The position numbers and the translations under genes were made by a program. Below the pieces are notes generated by a model. The model had not been told where the DNA came from. It made no database searches and worked only from the letters and a program-made list of their open reading frames with translations. A DNA stretch of 64,000 nt from Mycobacterium marinum (GTDB lineage: Bacteria > Actinomycetota > Actinomycetes > Mycobacteriales > Mycobacteriaceae), in NCBI RefSeq assembly GCF_003391395.1, contig NZ_CP024190.1, positions 682,001 through 746,000 of the forward strand. Direction: 5' to 3'. This document shows positions 49,388-58,259 of the stretch, in pieces (position 1 is the first letter of the stretch; every line of letters begins with the position of its first letter).

Positions 49388-49974
49388 GGGCGCCTAGCAT
49401 CACCGGTGTGGTGCTGGCGGCCGGCGGATCCCGTCGTCTGGGCACGCCGAAACAGCTTCTGGCTTATCGCGATACGACGCTGCTCGGGGCGACTCTGCGG
49501 GTAGCGCGGGGCGCCGGATTCGATCAGCTGATCGTGACCCTGGGCGGGGCCGCCCAACGGGTCCGCGCGCTGGTGCCGCTGGATGAGGCCGAGGTGGTGA
49601 CGGTCGAGGACTTTGGTACCGGGTGTTCGGCTTCGTTGCGCGTTGCGCTGGGACGGGTGGATCCGCAATCCGCCGGCATTGTGCTGATGCTTGGGGATCA
49701 GCCGGGCGTCGACCCGGCCACCGTCGCCCGCCTGGTCGGCCAGGGGCCGGGCTGCGACATCATGGTGTGCCGGTACAACGATGGAATCGGGCATCCATTC
49801 TGGTTTAGCCGCAGACTATTCGGTGAAATAACACAGCTGCACGGCGATAAGGGAGTGTGGAAGCTCATCCAATCCGGCCGCCACCCGGTGCGGGAACTGG
49901 TGGTGGACGATTCGGTACCGTTGGACGTGGATACCTGGGACGACTACCGGCGGCTCGTGGAATCGGTGCCTTGA
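49384..49974 (+). CDS. MobA/MocA-like molybdopterin nucleotidyltransferase (Rv0371c-like)
   Basis: The 196-aa protein has VVLAAGGSRRLGTPKQLL at the N-terminus and MLGDQPGVD as the metal-binding centre, the MocA signature for CTP:molybdopterin cytidylyltransferases. It presumably makes the cytosine dinucleotide cofactor required by CO dehydrogenase. The GTG start overlaps the upstream stop, and the next ATG follows its stop directly. It is a second MobA-like gene next to a molybdenum hydroxylase in this window, the first being at 2717. Confidence 0.9.
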   Translation: MRAPSITGVVLAAGGSRRLGTPKQLLAYRDTTLLGATLRVARGAGFDQLIVTLGGAAQRVRALVPLDEAEVVTVEDFGTGCSASLRVALGRVDPQSAGIVLMLGDQPGVDPATVARLVGQGPGCDIMVCRYNDGIGHPFWFSRRLFGEITQLHGDKGVWKLIQSGRHPVRELVVDDSVPLDVDTWDDYRRLVESVP

Positions 49975-50853
49975 ATGAGCGTGACGACCTTTGCAGACCC
50001 CCAAGATGTGGTTCGCCGATTCGACGCGCAGAACTATCTGCTGGACACCGGGACCGCATCGGCCATCTATCTCGCGGTCACCCTCGGGCGCCCGCTACTG
50101 CTCGAGGGTGAGCCCGGTGTGGGTAAGACGACCGCTGCGAAAGCCCTTGCCGCGGTTTTGGATACCTCGTTGATCCGGCTGCAGTGCTATGAAGGGCTGA
50201 CCGCCAACGAGGCGCTCTACGACTGGAACTACCAGCACCAGCTGTTGTCCATCCGGCTCGCCGAGGCGCGTGGCGCCGATATCTCCGAGGCCGATCTGTA
50301 CAGCGAGGCGTATCTGGTGGATCGGCCCATCCTGCAGTGCGTGCGCCATCGCGGCTCGACACCGCCGGTGCTGCTGATCGACGAAATTGACCGGGCCGAC
50401 GATGAATTCGAGGCGCTGCTACTGGAGTTCCTCGGTGAGGCGGCGGTGACGGTTCCCGAATTGGGCACCTTCGTCGCGCCGCTGCCGCCGATCGCGGTGC
50501 TGACCTCCAACCGCAGCCGCGATCTGCATGACGCGTTGCGCCGGCGTTGTCTGTACCACTGGATCGACTACCCGGAGCCGGCGCGGGCGGCCGCGATCGT
50601 GCGGCGGACGGTTCCCGGGGCCAGCGCCGCACTGATCGAGCATGCCACTCAATTCGTCGGCAGCACAAGAGATCTCGATCTGGACAAGCCGCCGGGCGTG
50701 GCCGAGACTATCGACTGGGTCGCCGCACTGGTCTCGCTGGGTGTCGCGGACCTCGTCGACACATCGGCATTGGCCAGTCTCGGGGCATTGGCCAAGACTC
50801 CTGATGACCGAACCCTGATGCGCGACGCGTTGACCGAATACAGCCGAACATGA
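49975..50853 (+). CDS. coxD: MoxR-family AAA+ ATPase CoxD
   Basis: The 292-aa protein has Walker A GEPGVGKTT, Walker B LLIDEIDRADDEFEALLLEF and sensor 1 LTSNRSRDL, typical of MoxR ATPases. With the VWA protein CoxE it forms a metal-chelatase-like pair; in Oligotropha CoxD is needed to assemble the CuSMoO2 centre. It corresponds to Rv0370c. The start ATG abuts the upstream stop. Confidence 0.94.
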   Translation: MSVTTFADPQDVVRRFDAQNYLLDTGTASAIYLAVTLGRPLLLEGEPGVGKTTAAKALAAVLDTSLIRLQCYEGLTANEALYDWNYQHQLLSIRLAEARGADISEADLYSEAYLVDRPILQCVRHRGSTPPVLLIDEIDRADDEFEALLLEFLGEAAVTVPELGTFVAPLPPIAVLTSNRSRDLHDALRRRCLYHWIDYPEPARAAAIVRRTVPGASAALIEHATQFVGSTRDLDLDKPPGVAETIDWVAALVSLGVADLVDTSALASLGALAKTPDDRTLMRDALTEYSRT

Positions 50854-50866
50854 GAGGACTCATCGA

Positions 50867-51541
50867 ATGAAGATCGCCAACCAGTTCACCGTCAGCGCGC
50901 CGATCGAGCAGGCCTGGGATGTGCTGTGCGACCTGGAGCAGGTGATCCCGCTGATGCCCGGCGCGCAGCTGACCGGTCACCAGGACGACGACTACCTCGG
51001 CAAGGTCAAGGTCAAGGTGGGGCCGGTGACCAGTGAGTTCAGCGGCAAGGTGCATTTCGTTGAGCGGGATCGCGATCAGCATCGCGCGGTCATCGACGCC
51101 AAGGGCAAGGAGTCGCGCGGCACCGGCAACGCGGCCGCGACGGTGACCGCTCAGTTGGCGGAGGCGGGCGAGCGCACCCAGGTCACCGTCGACACCGACC
51201 TGAAGATCGTCGGCAAGCTGGCGCAGTTCGGCAGCGGAATGCTGCAGCAGGTGTCGGAGAAGTTGCTCGGTCAATTCGTGGACTCGCTGGAAGCCGAACT
51301 GGCCTCCCGCAATGCCGTGACGGCGGCTCCCGAAAGCCCGGAAAGCCCCGGAAGTCCGGAAAGCCCGGCCAGCCCGCAGCCGCGGCCCGTCGAGGCCCGC
51401 AAGCCCACCACGTCTGCGGAGCCCGAGCCGATCGATCTGCTCGAGCTCGCCGGCGGTGACCAGCTCAAGAAGTACGGCCCCGCCGTGCTGGCTGTGCTGG
51501 CCGTGCTGGTGCTGATCTGGGTGCTGCGCAGACGGCGCTGA
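50867..51541 (+). CDS. coxG: CoxG, SRPBCC-domain membrane-tethered protein
   Basis: The 224-aa protein has an SRPBCC (START-like) cavity domain (about 1-147: FTVSAPIEQAWDVLCDLEQ..., RTQVTVDTDLKIVGKLAQFG), a flexible Ser/Pro-rich linker of about 30 residues (repeated ESP/SPE motifs), and a C-terminal membrane helix (YGPAVLAVLAVLVLIWVL) ending in RRRR. CoxG is reported to link CO dehydrogenase to the membrane and quinone pool. The linker would let the cavity domain move between membrane and enzyme. It corresponds to Rv0369c (about 171 aa); the version here is longer. Confidence 0.93.
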   Translation: MKIANQFTVSAPIEQAWDVLCDLEQVIPLMPGAQLTGHQDDDYLGKVKVKVGPVTSEFSGKVHFVERDRDQHRAVIDAKGKESRGTGNAAATVTAQLAEAGERTQVTVDTDLKIVGKLAQFGSGMLQQVSEKLLGQFVDSLEAELASRNAVTAAPESPESPGSPESPASPQPRPVEARKPTTSAEPEPIDLLELAGGDQLKKYGPAVLAVLAVLVLIWVLRRRR

Positions 51542-51547
51542 ACGCCG

Positions 51548-52753
51548 ATGACCGCTCCGTTGCTGCTGCGCGGCGTCGACCTGGCGGCGTTCGCCGCCGC
51601 GCTGGTGGCACGGCTGCGCGGGGTCGGGGTGCTGGTGTCGGCGAGCGGTCAGGCGAATTTTGTGCAAGCAATGCGGCAATTGGTGCCCGACTCCCGGTCC
51701 GCGCTGTATTGGTCCGCGAGGTTGACCCTGGTCAATCGGATGGAGGATCTGGTTGCCTTTGACCTCGCCTTTGCCGCCGTGTTCGGCGCGCTCGATGCGG
51801 CCGGGCCTGAGGCGGCCGATGCTGCCCGGCCGCTGCCGGGCCCCAAGACACCGGCGGCCGGCATCGTGCATCGCAACGGCGGGCCCTCCGGTGCCGCCGG
51901 CGGCCAACCGCTGCCCTGGGCCAGCCGGGTCGGGGATCAGGACGGAAGTGTTCGACCCAGCATCCAGTTGCCCGACTTGCTGCCCAGCCGGATCGCCGCA
52001 CTCGCCGAGGAACCGTTCGACCAATTCGACGCCGAAGATTTGCGGCGTATTGGTGGCTGGCTGGAGTCGACGGTGGCGCGCTGGCCGCGCCGGCGCAGCC
52101 TGCGCTTCGAGTCCAGCCCGCACGGCAAGCGCATCGACTTGCGAGCCACGATGAACGCTTCGCGCGCCACCGGCTGGGAAGCGGTGCGCCTGGCGCGGAT
52201 CCGGCCGCGCCGACGGCCCAGGAGGGTGGTGTTGCTCTGCGACGTAAGCCGCTCGATGCAGCCCTATGCGGCGATCTATCTGCATCTCATGCGGGCGCTG
52301 GTGGCGCGCCAACCCGGCATTCGCCCGGAGGTCTTCGCGTTTTCGACCTCGCTGACCCGGCTCACCCCGGTGCTGGCTCATCGTTCGGCGGAGGTGGCCC
52401 TGGACCGGGCCAATGCGAAGGTAGCCGACCGGTATGGCGGCACCTTTATCGGTCGTAGTGTCGGTGCGCTGCTGGAACCGCCGCACGGCAACGCGTTACG
52501 CGGCGCGGTGGTGATCATTGCCTCCGACGGTTGGGACAGCGAAGCACCTGAGGTCCTGTGTCACGCGCTGGCTCGCGTGCGCAGGCGCGCCCAGTTGCTG
52601 GTCTGGCTCAATCCGCGTGCGGCACAGAGCGATTTCGAGCCGCTGACCGGCTCGATGGCCGCGGCGCTGCCCTACTGTGACCTGTTCTTGCCGGCGCATT
52701 CGTTGACTGGGGTACAGCAGTTGCTCCGAGCGCTGGGCGGCGATCTGCGGTGA
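51548..52753 (+). CDS. coxE: CoxE, von Willebrand factor A-domain protein
   Basis: The 401-aa protein has a C-terminal VWA domain with the metal-ion-dependent adhesion site DVSRSMQ (DxSxS) and the VIIASDGWDS strand, preceded by a helical MadC/CoxE N-domain. It pairs with the MoxR ATPase CoxD for maturation of the CO dehydrogenase active site. Last gene of the cox operon; it faces eutC with only 2 bp between stops. It corresponds to Rv0368c in length and position. Confidence 0.93.
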   Translation: MTAPLLLRGVDLAAFAAALVARLRGVGVLVSASGQANFVQAMRQLVPDSRSALYWSARLTLVNRMEDLVAFDLAFAAVFGALDAAGPEAADAARPLPGPKTPAAGIVHRNGGPSGAAGGQPLPWASRVGDQDGSVRPSIQLPDLLPSRIAALAEEPFDQFDAEDLRRIGGWLESTVARWPRRRSLRFESSPHGKRIDLRATMNASRATGWEAVRLARIRPRRRPRRVVLLCDVSRSMQPYAAIYLHLMRALVARQPGIRPEVFAFSTSLTRLTPVLAHRSAEVALDRANAKVADRYGGTFIGRSVGALLEPPHGNALRGAVVIIASDGWDSEAPEVLCHALARVRRRAQLLVWLNPRAAQSDFEPLTGSMAAALPYCDLFLPAHSLTGVQQLLRALGGDLR

Positions 52754-52755
52754 CG

Positions 52756-53529
52756 TCAGCCGATGCCGAGCGTGTCGTCGGCGGTCAGTTCGGTGCGCGA
52801 GGTGTCTTTGAGGGCCACCCCGGAGCGGCCGAGTTTACGGGCCCCGGTGACCAGGGCAGCGGCGATGCCGGCGGCGGTCTGGTAGTCGAGGCCGTCGGGC
52901 GGGTGGATGTTGGAGATGCAGTTTCGATCCGCATCGGTCAAACCCGGTCTCGGCAGGTGCGTCAGGTAGATGCCCAAGCTGTCCGCAACCGATAGCCCGG
53001 GGCGTTCGCCGATGATCACCAGCAGCGTGCGCACTCCCAGCGCCTGACCGATGTGGTCGCCGAGGGCAACGCGCGCCTGGGTCGCGATCACTGGCGAGGC
53101 AATGCGATAGCGGTCATGGAACTCGCGCACCAGCGCACCCAGCAGGCCGGCGCCGTGATCGGTGAGGGCGCGAGGCGATAGGCCGTCGGCGAGCACGATG
53201 CCGATGTCGGCGCCGGTGTTGGGCAGGATGGACAGGTCCGCCGGAGCGCGGCCTAGATCAGGCCGGCGCAGGTACTCGCTACGTGAGCTGGCCTGACTGC
53301 GCACCACCAGCGGTGCGCCGAGGCCCAGGTCGCGGATCTGTTCGGTGAGCCCTGCGACGTCGAGCGGGTCGTGCACGGCGTCCCGCGCGGCGGCGTGGGC
53401 GGCCTGGAACTCCAGGACCCGCCGGGTGGGCAATGAGTTGCCGGCGCGGCCGAGTCCGATGCGCGCTTGGGTGACGTCGCGCAGCAATGCCCACACCTCA
53501 TCGGCGGCCCGTGCGTCCGGTGCGTTCAT
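52756..53529 (-). CDS. eutC: Ethanolamine ammonia-lyase small subunit EutC
   Basis: The 257-aa protein matches EutC: LRDVTQARIGLGRAGNSLPTRRVLEFQAAHAAARDAV at the N-terminus, IVLADGLSPRAL, LLVIIGERPGLSVADSLGIYLT and RNCISNIHPPDGL near the C-terminus. With EutB it binds adenosylcobalamin and converts ethanolamine to acetaldehyde and ammonia. The ATG overlaps the eutB stop (ATGA). No shell-protein (eutM/N/L/K) or reactivase (eutA) genes are nearby. Confidence 0.96.
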   Translation of the reverse strand: MNAPDARAADEVWALLRDVTQARIGLGRAGNSLPTRRVLEFQAAHAAARDAVHDPLDVAGLTEQIRDLGLGAPLVVRSQASSRSEYLRRPDLGRAPADLSILPNTGADIGIVLADGLSPRALTDHGAGLLGALVREFHDRYRIASPVIATQARVALGDHIGQALGVRTLLVIIGERPGLSVADSLGIYLTHLPRPGLTDADRNCISNIHPPDGLDYQTAAGIAAALVTGARKLGRSGVALKDTSRTELTADDTLGIG

Positions 53530-54935
53530 GCACCGGTTGCCAATGCCCGCAGCGGCGAGGTCGCCAGATCGATGGGCAGAATCCGTCCGTTGGCGTCGGC
53601 CATGCCCAGACCGGTTAGCCAGGCTTCGAATTCGGGTGCGGGGCGCAGCCGCAGCACCTGTCGCACGTACAACGGATCGTGAAACGACAGGCTTTGATAG
53701 CCCAGCATGATGTCATCGGCGCCGGGGACGGCGATCACAAAGGCCGCGCCCGCCACGCCCAGCAGGGTGAGCAGCGTATCCATATCGTCCTGGTCGGCTT
53801 CGGCGTGGTTGGTGTAGCAGACGTCGACGCCCATCGGCAGGCCCAGTAGTTTCCCGCAGAAGTGGTCTTCGAGCCCGGCCCGGATGATCTGTTTGCCGTC
53901 GTAGAGGTATTCCGGACCGATGAATCCGACCACGGTATTGATCAACAGCGGCTGCAGCGTCCGGGCCACCGCATAGCCCCGCGCCTCCAATGTCTGCTGA
54001 TCGACGGGCTTGCCGCCGGTGCCCAGGTGCGCACCGGCAGACAGGGCCGAACCCTGTCCCGTCTCCAGGTACATGACGTTGTCGCCAACGGTGCCGCGGC
54101 GCAGCGACCGCGCGGCTTCGTTGGCTTCCAACAACATTGGGATGTTCACACCGAAACTGGAATTGGCGCCCTCGGTGCCGGCGATGGACTGGAAAACCAG
54201 GTCAACGGGCACACCCTTGTCGATCAACTCCGTGGTGGTGGTGACGTGGCACAGCACGCACGATTGCATGGGGATCTCGAAACGTTGCCGGATGTCATCG
54301 AGAAGGTGGAGCAGGTCCGCGGTTGCCTGAGGCGAGTCGGTCGCAGGATTGATGCCGACCACGGCGTCGCCGCAGCCCATCAGCAAGCCGTCGAGCATCC
54401 CGGCCGCAATTCCACGCGGGTCGTCGGTGGGATGGTTGGGCTGCAGCCGGGTGGCTAGCCGGCCCGGTAATCCGATGGTGGTGCGGAAGGCGGCGGTGGC
54501 GGTCGTGGCCGCGGCGACCAGAATCAGATCCTGATTGCGCATGATCTTGCAGACCGCGGCAACCATCTCCGGGGTCAGGCCCGGCGCGATCGCCGCGATG
54601 CGTGCCGCACTGTCGTCGCGAGCCGCGTTGTCCAACAACCAATCGCGAAGGCCGCCGACCGTCAGATGGGAGATCGGAGCGAATGCCTGGCGGTCATGGC
54701 TGTCGATGATGAGCCGGGTGACCTCGTCGGTTTCGTAGGGCACGACCACGTCGCTGAGAAACGTTGTCAGCGGCATGTCGGCGAGTACCCAAGCGGCGGC
54801 GGCACGTTCGGCGTCATGTTCGGCGGCACAGCCGGCGAGCTGGTCACCAGAGCGCAGCGGCGTTGCCTTGGCCAACACGTCGACCAGCCCGTCGAAGGCA
54901 TACGTGGTACCCGAAATAGTCTGCCGGTAGCTCAT
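53526..54935 (-). CDS. eutB: Ethanolamine ammonia-lyase large subunit EutB
   Basis: The 469-aa protein is a full EutB: GCGDAVVGINPATDSP, MQSCVLCHVTTTTELI and FQSIAGTEGANSSFGVN form the substrate and cobalamin face of the TIM barrel, including the Glu expected to bind the amino group. The C-terminal MLGYQSLSFHD helix is intact. It is coupled to the permease gene upstream and eutC downstream by 4-bp overlaps. Activity depends on vitamin B12. Confidence 0.97.
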   Translation of the reverse strand: MSYRQTISGTTYAFDGLVDVLAKATPLRSGDQLAGCAAEHDAERAAAAWVLADMPLTTFLSDVVVPYETDEVTRLIIDSHDRQAFAPISHLTVGGLRDWLLDNAARDDSAARIAAIAPGLTPEMVAAVCKIMRNQDLILVAAATTATAAFRTTIGLPGRLATRLQPNHPTDDPRGIAAGMLDGLLMGCGDAVVGINPATDSPQATADLLHLLDDIRQRFEIPMQSCVLCHVTTTTELIDKGVPVDLVFQSIAGTEGANSSFGVNIPMLLEANEAARSLRRGTVGDNVMYLETGQGSALSAGAHLGTGGKPVDQQTLEARGYAVARTLQPLLINTVVGFIGPEYLYDGKQIIRAGLEDHFCGKLLGLPMGVDVCYTNHAEADQDDMDTLLTLLGVAGAAFVIAVPGADDIMLGYQSLSFHDPLYVRQVLRLRPAPEFEAWLTGLGMADANGRILPIDLATSPLRALATGA

Positions 54936-56383
54936 TGCAGTTCGCTTTCGAAATCTTGCGAGCCCGCCAATTCTTCGTCCGGAGAATTGGCGACCAGTTG
55001 ATGCCGACTATATAAGGCGAAATACATTATGAACGCACAGAATACGCCCAGGCAGCACAAAGCGGCCACGGTGTCCACCAGGAATGTGGCAATGAGCGCG
55101 GTCGCGGCGACCAGCAATGCGAAGCCGGACGTGGCAATACCGCCCGGGGTGCGGTAAGGGCGGGTCATATCGGCTGCCTGCCGCCGCAATACGATATGGC
55201 TGATCATCATCAACACGTAGCTGAGAGTGGCTCCGAAGACCGCCATGTTCAGCAGAAGATCACCTTCACCGGTGACCGACAGCGCGAAACCGATGACACC
55301 GGGAACGATCAGGGCCAGCGTCGGCGCCTTGCGGGAGTTGGTGATCGACAGCGCGGTCGGCAGGTAACCCGCCCGTGACAGCGCAAACAGCTGCCGCGAG
55401 TAGGCATAGATGATGGAAAAGAAGCTGGCGACCAGACCGGCCAGCCCGATGTAGTTGACGACGGTGGCCGCGACGGTCGGCCCCAGCGCCGCTACCAGTG
55501 GATTGCCCGAAGACGACATGGCCGCGGCTCCGCCCGCGCCGGTGGCCAACAGCAGCACGGCCGCACACGTCAACACCAAGACGCTGAACGCGGCGGTGAT
55601 GCCGCGCGGAACGTTGCGGGCCGGATCTGCCGTCTCCTCGGCGGCCAGCGGCACCCCCTCCACGGCGAGAAAGAACCAAATCGCAAAGGGCAGCGCCGAC
55701 CACACACCCAGATAGCCGTGCGGCAGAAAAGCGGATGCGCCGACCGCGTCGGACGGGGTGATATCCACCAGATTTGCCAGTCGAAAGTGGCCGACCGCGG
55801 CGATTGCGAAAACGACGAGGCCTACCAGTGCCACACCGGTGATGATGAACATTACCTTCAGCGCTTCACCCACACCCGACAGATGAATGCCGATAAAGAG
55901 TGCATAAATGGTCAGGTAAACCCACCATCCATTGCGAATGCCGAACAGGCCCAGCGATTGCACGTATGCGCCGATGAAGGTGGCGATCGCCGCCGGTGCG
56001 ATTGAATACTCGATCAGGACGGCGGTGCCCGTTGCGAATCCGCCCCACGGTCCCAGCGCGCGCCGGGCGAAGGTGTACCCGCCGCCCGCGGCCGGCAGTG
56101 CCGAGGACAATTCGGCCATGCTGAGCACCAAAGCCAGATACATCGCGGCGATCACCACGGCCGCGATCGCCAATCCGCCGAAGCCGCCGCGCGCCAGCCC
56201 GAAGTTCCAACCCGAATAGTCCCCCGAGATCACGTAGCTCACGCCCAGCCCCGCCAGCAGCAGCCAGCCGGCACTGCCGGTCCGCAACTGTCGTTTCTGC
56301 AGGTAGGTCGGTGACTCCAGGTGGCTGTCGGTGCCAGCCAAGTGTCCCCCCGCGAGGTGTGCAACCTCGTGATCGCCTGCCAC
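54932..56383 (-). CDS. eat: Ethanolamine permease (APC superfamily)
   Basis: The 483-aa membrane protein has about 12 hydrophobic segments; SYVISGDYSGWNFGLARGG early in the sequence is characteristic of ethanolamine/amino-acid permeases near eutBC. The GTG at 56383 has GGAGG 8 nt upstream. It is first in permease-eutB-eutC, so uptake and deamination are co-expressed. Ethanolamine from host phosphatidylethanolamine could serve as nitrogen source. Confidence 0.9.
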   Translation of the reverse strand: MAGDHEVAHLAGGHLAGTDSHLESPTYLQKRQLRTGSAGWLLLAGLGVSYVISGDYSGWNFGLARGGFGGLAIAAVVIAAMYLALVLSMAELSSALPAAGGGYTFARRALGPWGGFATGTAVLIEYSIAPAAIATFIGAYVQSLGLFGIRNGWWVYLTIYALFIGIHLSGVGEALKVMFIITGVALVGLVVFAIAAVGHFRLANLVDITPSDAVGASAFLPHGYLGVWSALPFAIWFFLAVEGVPLAAEETADPARNVPRGITAAFSVLVLTCAAVLLLATGAGGAAAMSSSGNPLVAALGPTVAATVVNYIGLAGLVASFFSIIYAYSRQLFALSRAGYLPTALSITNSRKAPTLALIVPGVIGFALSVTGEGDLLLNMAVFGATLSYVLMMISHIVLRRQAADMTRPYRTPGGIATSGFALLVAATALIATFLVDTVAALCCLGVFCAFIMYFALYSRHQLVANSPDEELAGSQDFESELQ

Positions 56384-56859
56384 CTCGTCGACCTCCGTTC
56401 AATCGATGGGCCTTCAGCATCTGTTCCGGCCCGTGGGAAAGCCAACCGGTGCAATACAGACTTAACTTTTTGCGCCGGGCCGACAAGGGTTGGCGGTCGG
56501 TCCTACGAGTAAGCCTGGGACGCCTGGGTCAACGGTGCAGCCCGCCCGGTTGGTGGTGACCGGGCACGGGCAAACCGGGGCCGTGAGCCCCAGTCCGCCA
56601 TCGGCTGCGCGCCACCTTAGACGACGGTGGGTGCCGCTGGGAACCCCTCGGGAGTGGCGGATCGAGGCGGTGCGCGGCGGGCGGTCCGGATCCATTCTGG
56701 GACCAGCGGTCTCGGTATTTGGCGGCCGCAGCGAGGGTGCGTGTCGGGCTTGATAAATCGGATCGGCGATTGGCGTCGATCGTGCGCGGGTAGTGGCCGA
56801 ACTGCGAATTGTCGAGGTGAAGCCGGTTAATTCGGGGCCTTTTCCGATAGGCTTCCGGT
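56384..56859. other. 476-bp intergenic region between the eut operon and the adenylate cyclase
   Basis: No gene recognised; short frames such as 56490-56753 lack family features. It must hold the divergent promoters. Only the cyclase -10 (56848-56853) and the permease ribosome binding site are clear. Confidence 0.55.
56848..56853 (+). promoter_or_regulatory. Putative leaderless -10 (TAGGCT) of the adenylate cyclase gene
   Basis: TAGGCT, a 6-nt gap, then the GTG at 56860. Same hexamer as before ttfA. No ribosome binding site, so leaderless translation is expected. Confidence 0.55.
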
Positions 56860-58185
56860 GTGGCTCACGTCGATGTCGAATCCACGGAGCTGACAGCGGA
56901 GCCGGCCGGTTGGTCGTTTAGCGGGCCGTTGCTGTGGCTGAAGTCGGCGATTGTCGATCGCGACCGCCAATACGCCGATAGCCTGACCAGGCGTCGTCGC
57001 GTCGTTGCCATCGTTGCGTGCACCGCTTCGGTGGTCAGCGCGAGTTTCGCGGTGATCGAGGTGCTGGCCACCAGTCAGTGGTACGTGGTCTCGCTCAACG
57101 CCGTAATGGCCGTGGTGTTTGCGGTGATACCGCTGCTATACCGGCTCGGCGAGCTGGTTCCGGCGCTGGCGTTGGTGATTGCCGCCAACGTGTCACTGGT
57201 CGTGGTCAGCTGGATGATCGACTCGCACGTCGGGATCGCGTTCTACTTCCTGATGTCGGTGTTGGTTGCGGCGCTCGTGCTGGGCATCGATCACCTCATG
57301 TTGGCGGCGGCGGTGGTGACCTTCGGGGTCGTGATCAACATCGCGGCGCGAGTCGTGGCCCCGTTCCATGCCAGAAAGATGCCGGTCTGGGCCACCGATG
57401 CGGGCTTTGCGGTCACCACGATTTCGGCATCGGTGGTAGTCATGGCGACGATCTGGTACGCGCTCAATGAGATTGAGCGGGCCAAGGAGGCCATCGAGCT
57501 CGAGTACGAACGTGCGGAGTCGTTGCTCACCAACATCTTGCCGGCGAGTGTGGCGGCCCGGCTCAAGGACCCGGCGACCAAGATCATCGCCGACAACTAC
57601 GACGACGTCTCGATACTGTTCGCCGATATTGCCGGCTACACCGAACGCGCCAGTCGCGCCACTGCGGAGGAGCTGGTGAAGTTTCTGAACCGCTTCTATG
57701 GCGAATGCGACGACCTGGTCGAGCGCCACGGGCTCGAGAAGGTCAAGACCTCCGGAGACTGCTACATCGTGGTGAGCGGTGTGCCGCAGCCCAAGTCGGA
57801 CCACCTGGAGGCGCTGGCCCGGTTTGCGCTCAGCCTCTCGGATTCGGTGGGTCACCTTACCGATCACACCGGTGAGACGGTATCGATCCGGATCGGCCTG
57901 GCGGCCGGTCCGGTGGTGGCCGGCGTGGTCGGCACCAGCCGGTTCTTCTATGACGTCTGGGGCGATCCCGTCAACGTCGCTGCCCGCATGGAGTCCACGG
58001 GTTTCCCGGGACGCATTCAGGTTCCGCAGGATGTGTACGAGCGCCTCAGGGAGCGTTTTGTCTTCGAGGAGCGCGGCACCGTGGCGGTGAAGGGCAAGGG
58101 GATGCTGCACACCTGGTTTCTGGTCGGCGAGCGCACCTCCGAGTCATCGCCGGTGGGTGGGTCCGTAGTGGCCGCTGGTGATTGA
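56860..58185 (+). CDS. Six-helix membrane class III adenylate cyclase (Rv1625c-like)
   Basis: The 441-aa protein has six membrane helices (about 45-200), a signalling coiled coil (IERAKEAIELEYERAESLL) and a class III catalytic domain (about 245-420). The catalytic residues are metal-binding D256 and D300, adenine-specifying K296 and D365, and transition-state N372 and R376. These are exactly the numbers of Mtb Rv1625c, the half-module of mammalian cyclases, so it should be active as a homodimer. Mtb has no cyclase at this place (between Rv0365c and Rv0368c), so this is an added copy or a relocated orthologue. It is the first gene of a run into the GH76-like gene. Confidence 0.95.
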   Translation: MAHVDVESTELTAEPAGWSFSGPLLWLKSAIVDRDRQYADSLTRRRRVVAIVACTASVVSASFAVIEVLATSQWYVVSLNAVMAVVFAVIPLLYRLGELVPALALVIAANVSLVVVSWMIDSHVGIAFYFLMSVLVAALVLGIDHLMLAAAVVTFGVVINIAARVVAPFHARKMPVWATDAGFAVTTISASVVVMATIWYALNEIERAKEAIELEYERAESLLTNILPASVAARLKDPATKIIADNYDDVSILFADIAGYTERASRATAEELVKFLNRFYGECDDLVERHGLEKVKTSGDCYIVVSGVPQPKSDHLEALARFALSLSDSVGHLTDHTGETVSIRIGLAAGPVVAGVVGTSRFFYDVWGDPVNVAARMESTGFPGRIQVPQDVYERLRERFVFEERGTVAVKGKGMLHTWFLVGERTSESSPVGGSVVAAGD

Positions 58186-58259
58186 CGAGCGTCCACGTCT
58201 GCGACTCTGGTTCTTGGATGCCAAGCCGGCTGGTGCCGCACTGGCGGCGTGGGCCCGGA

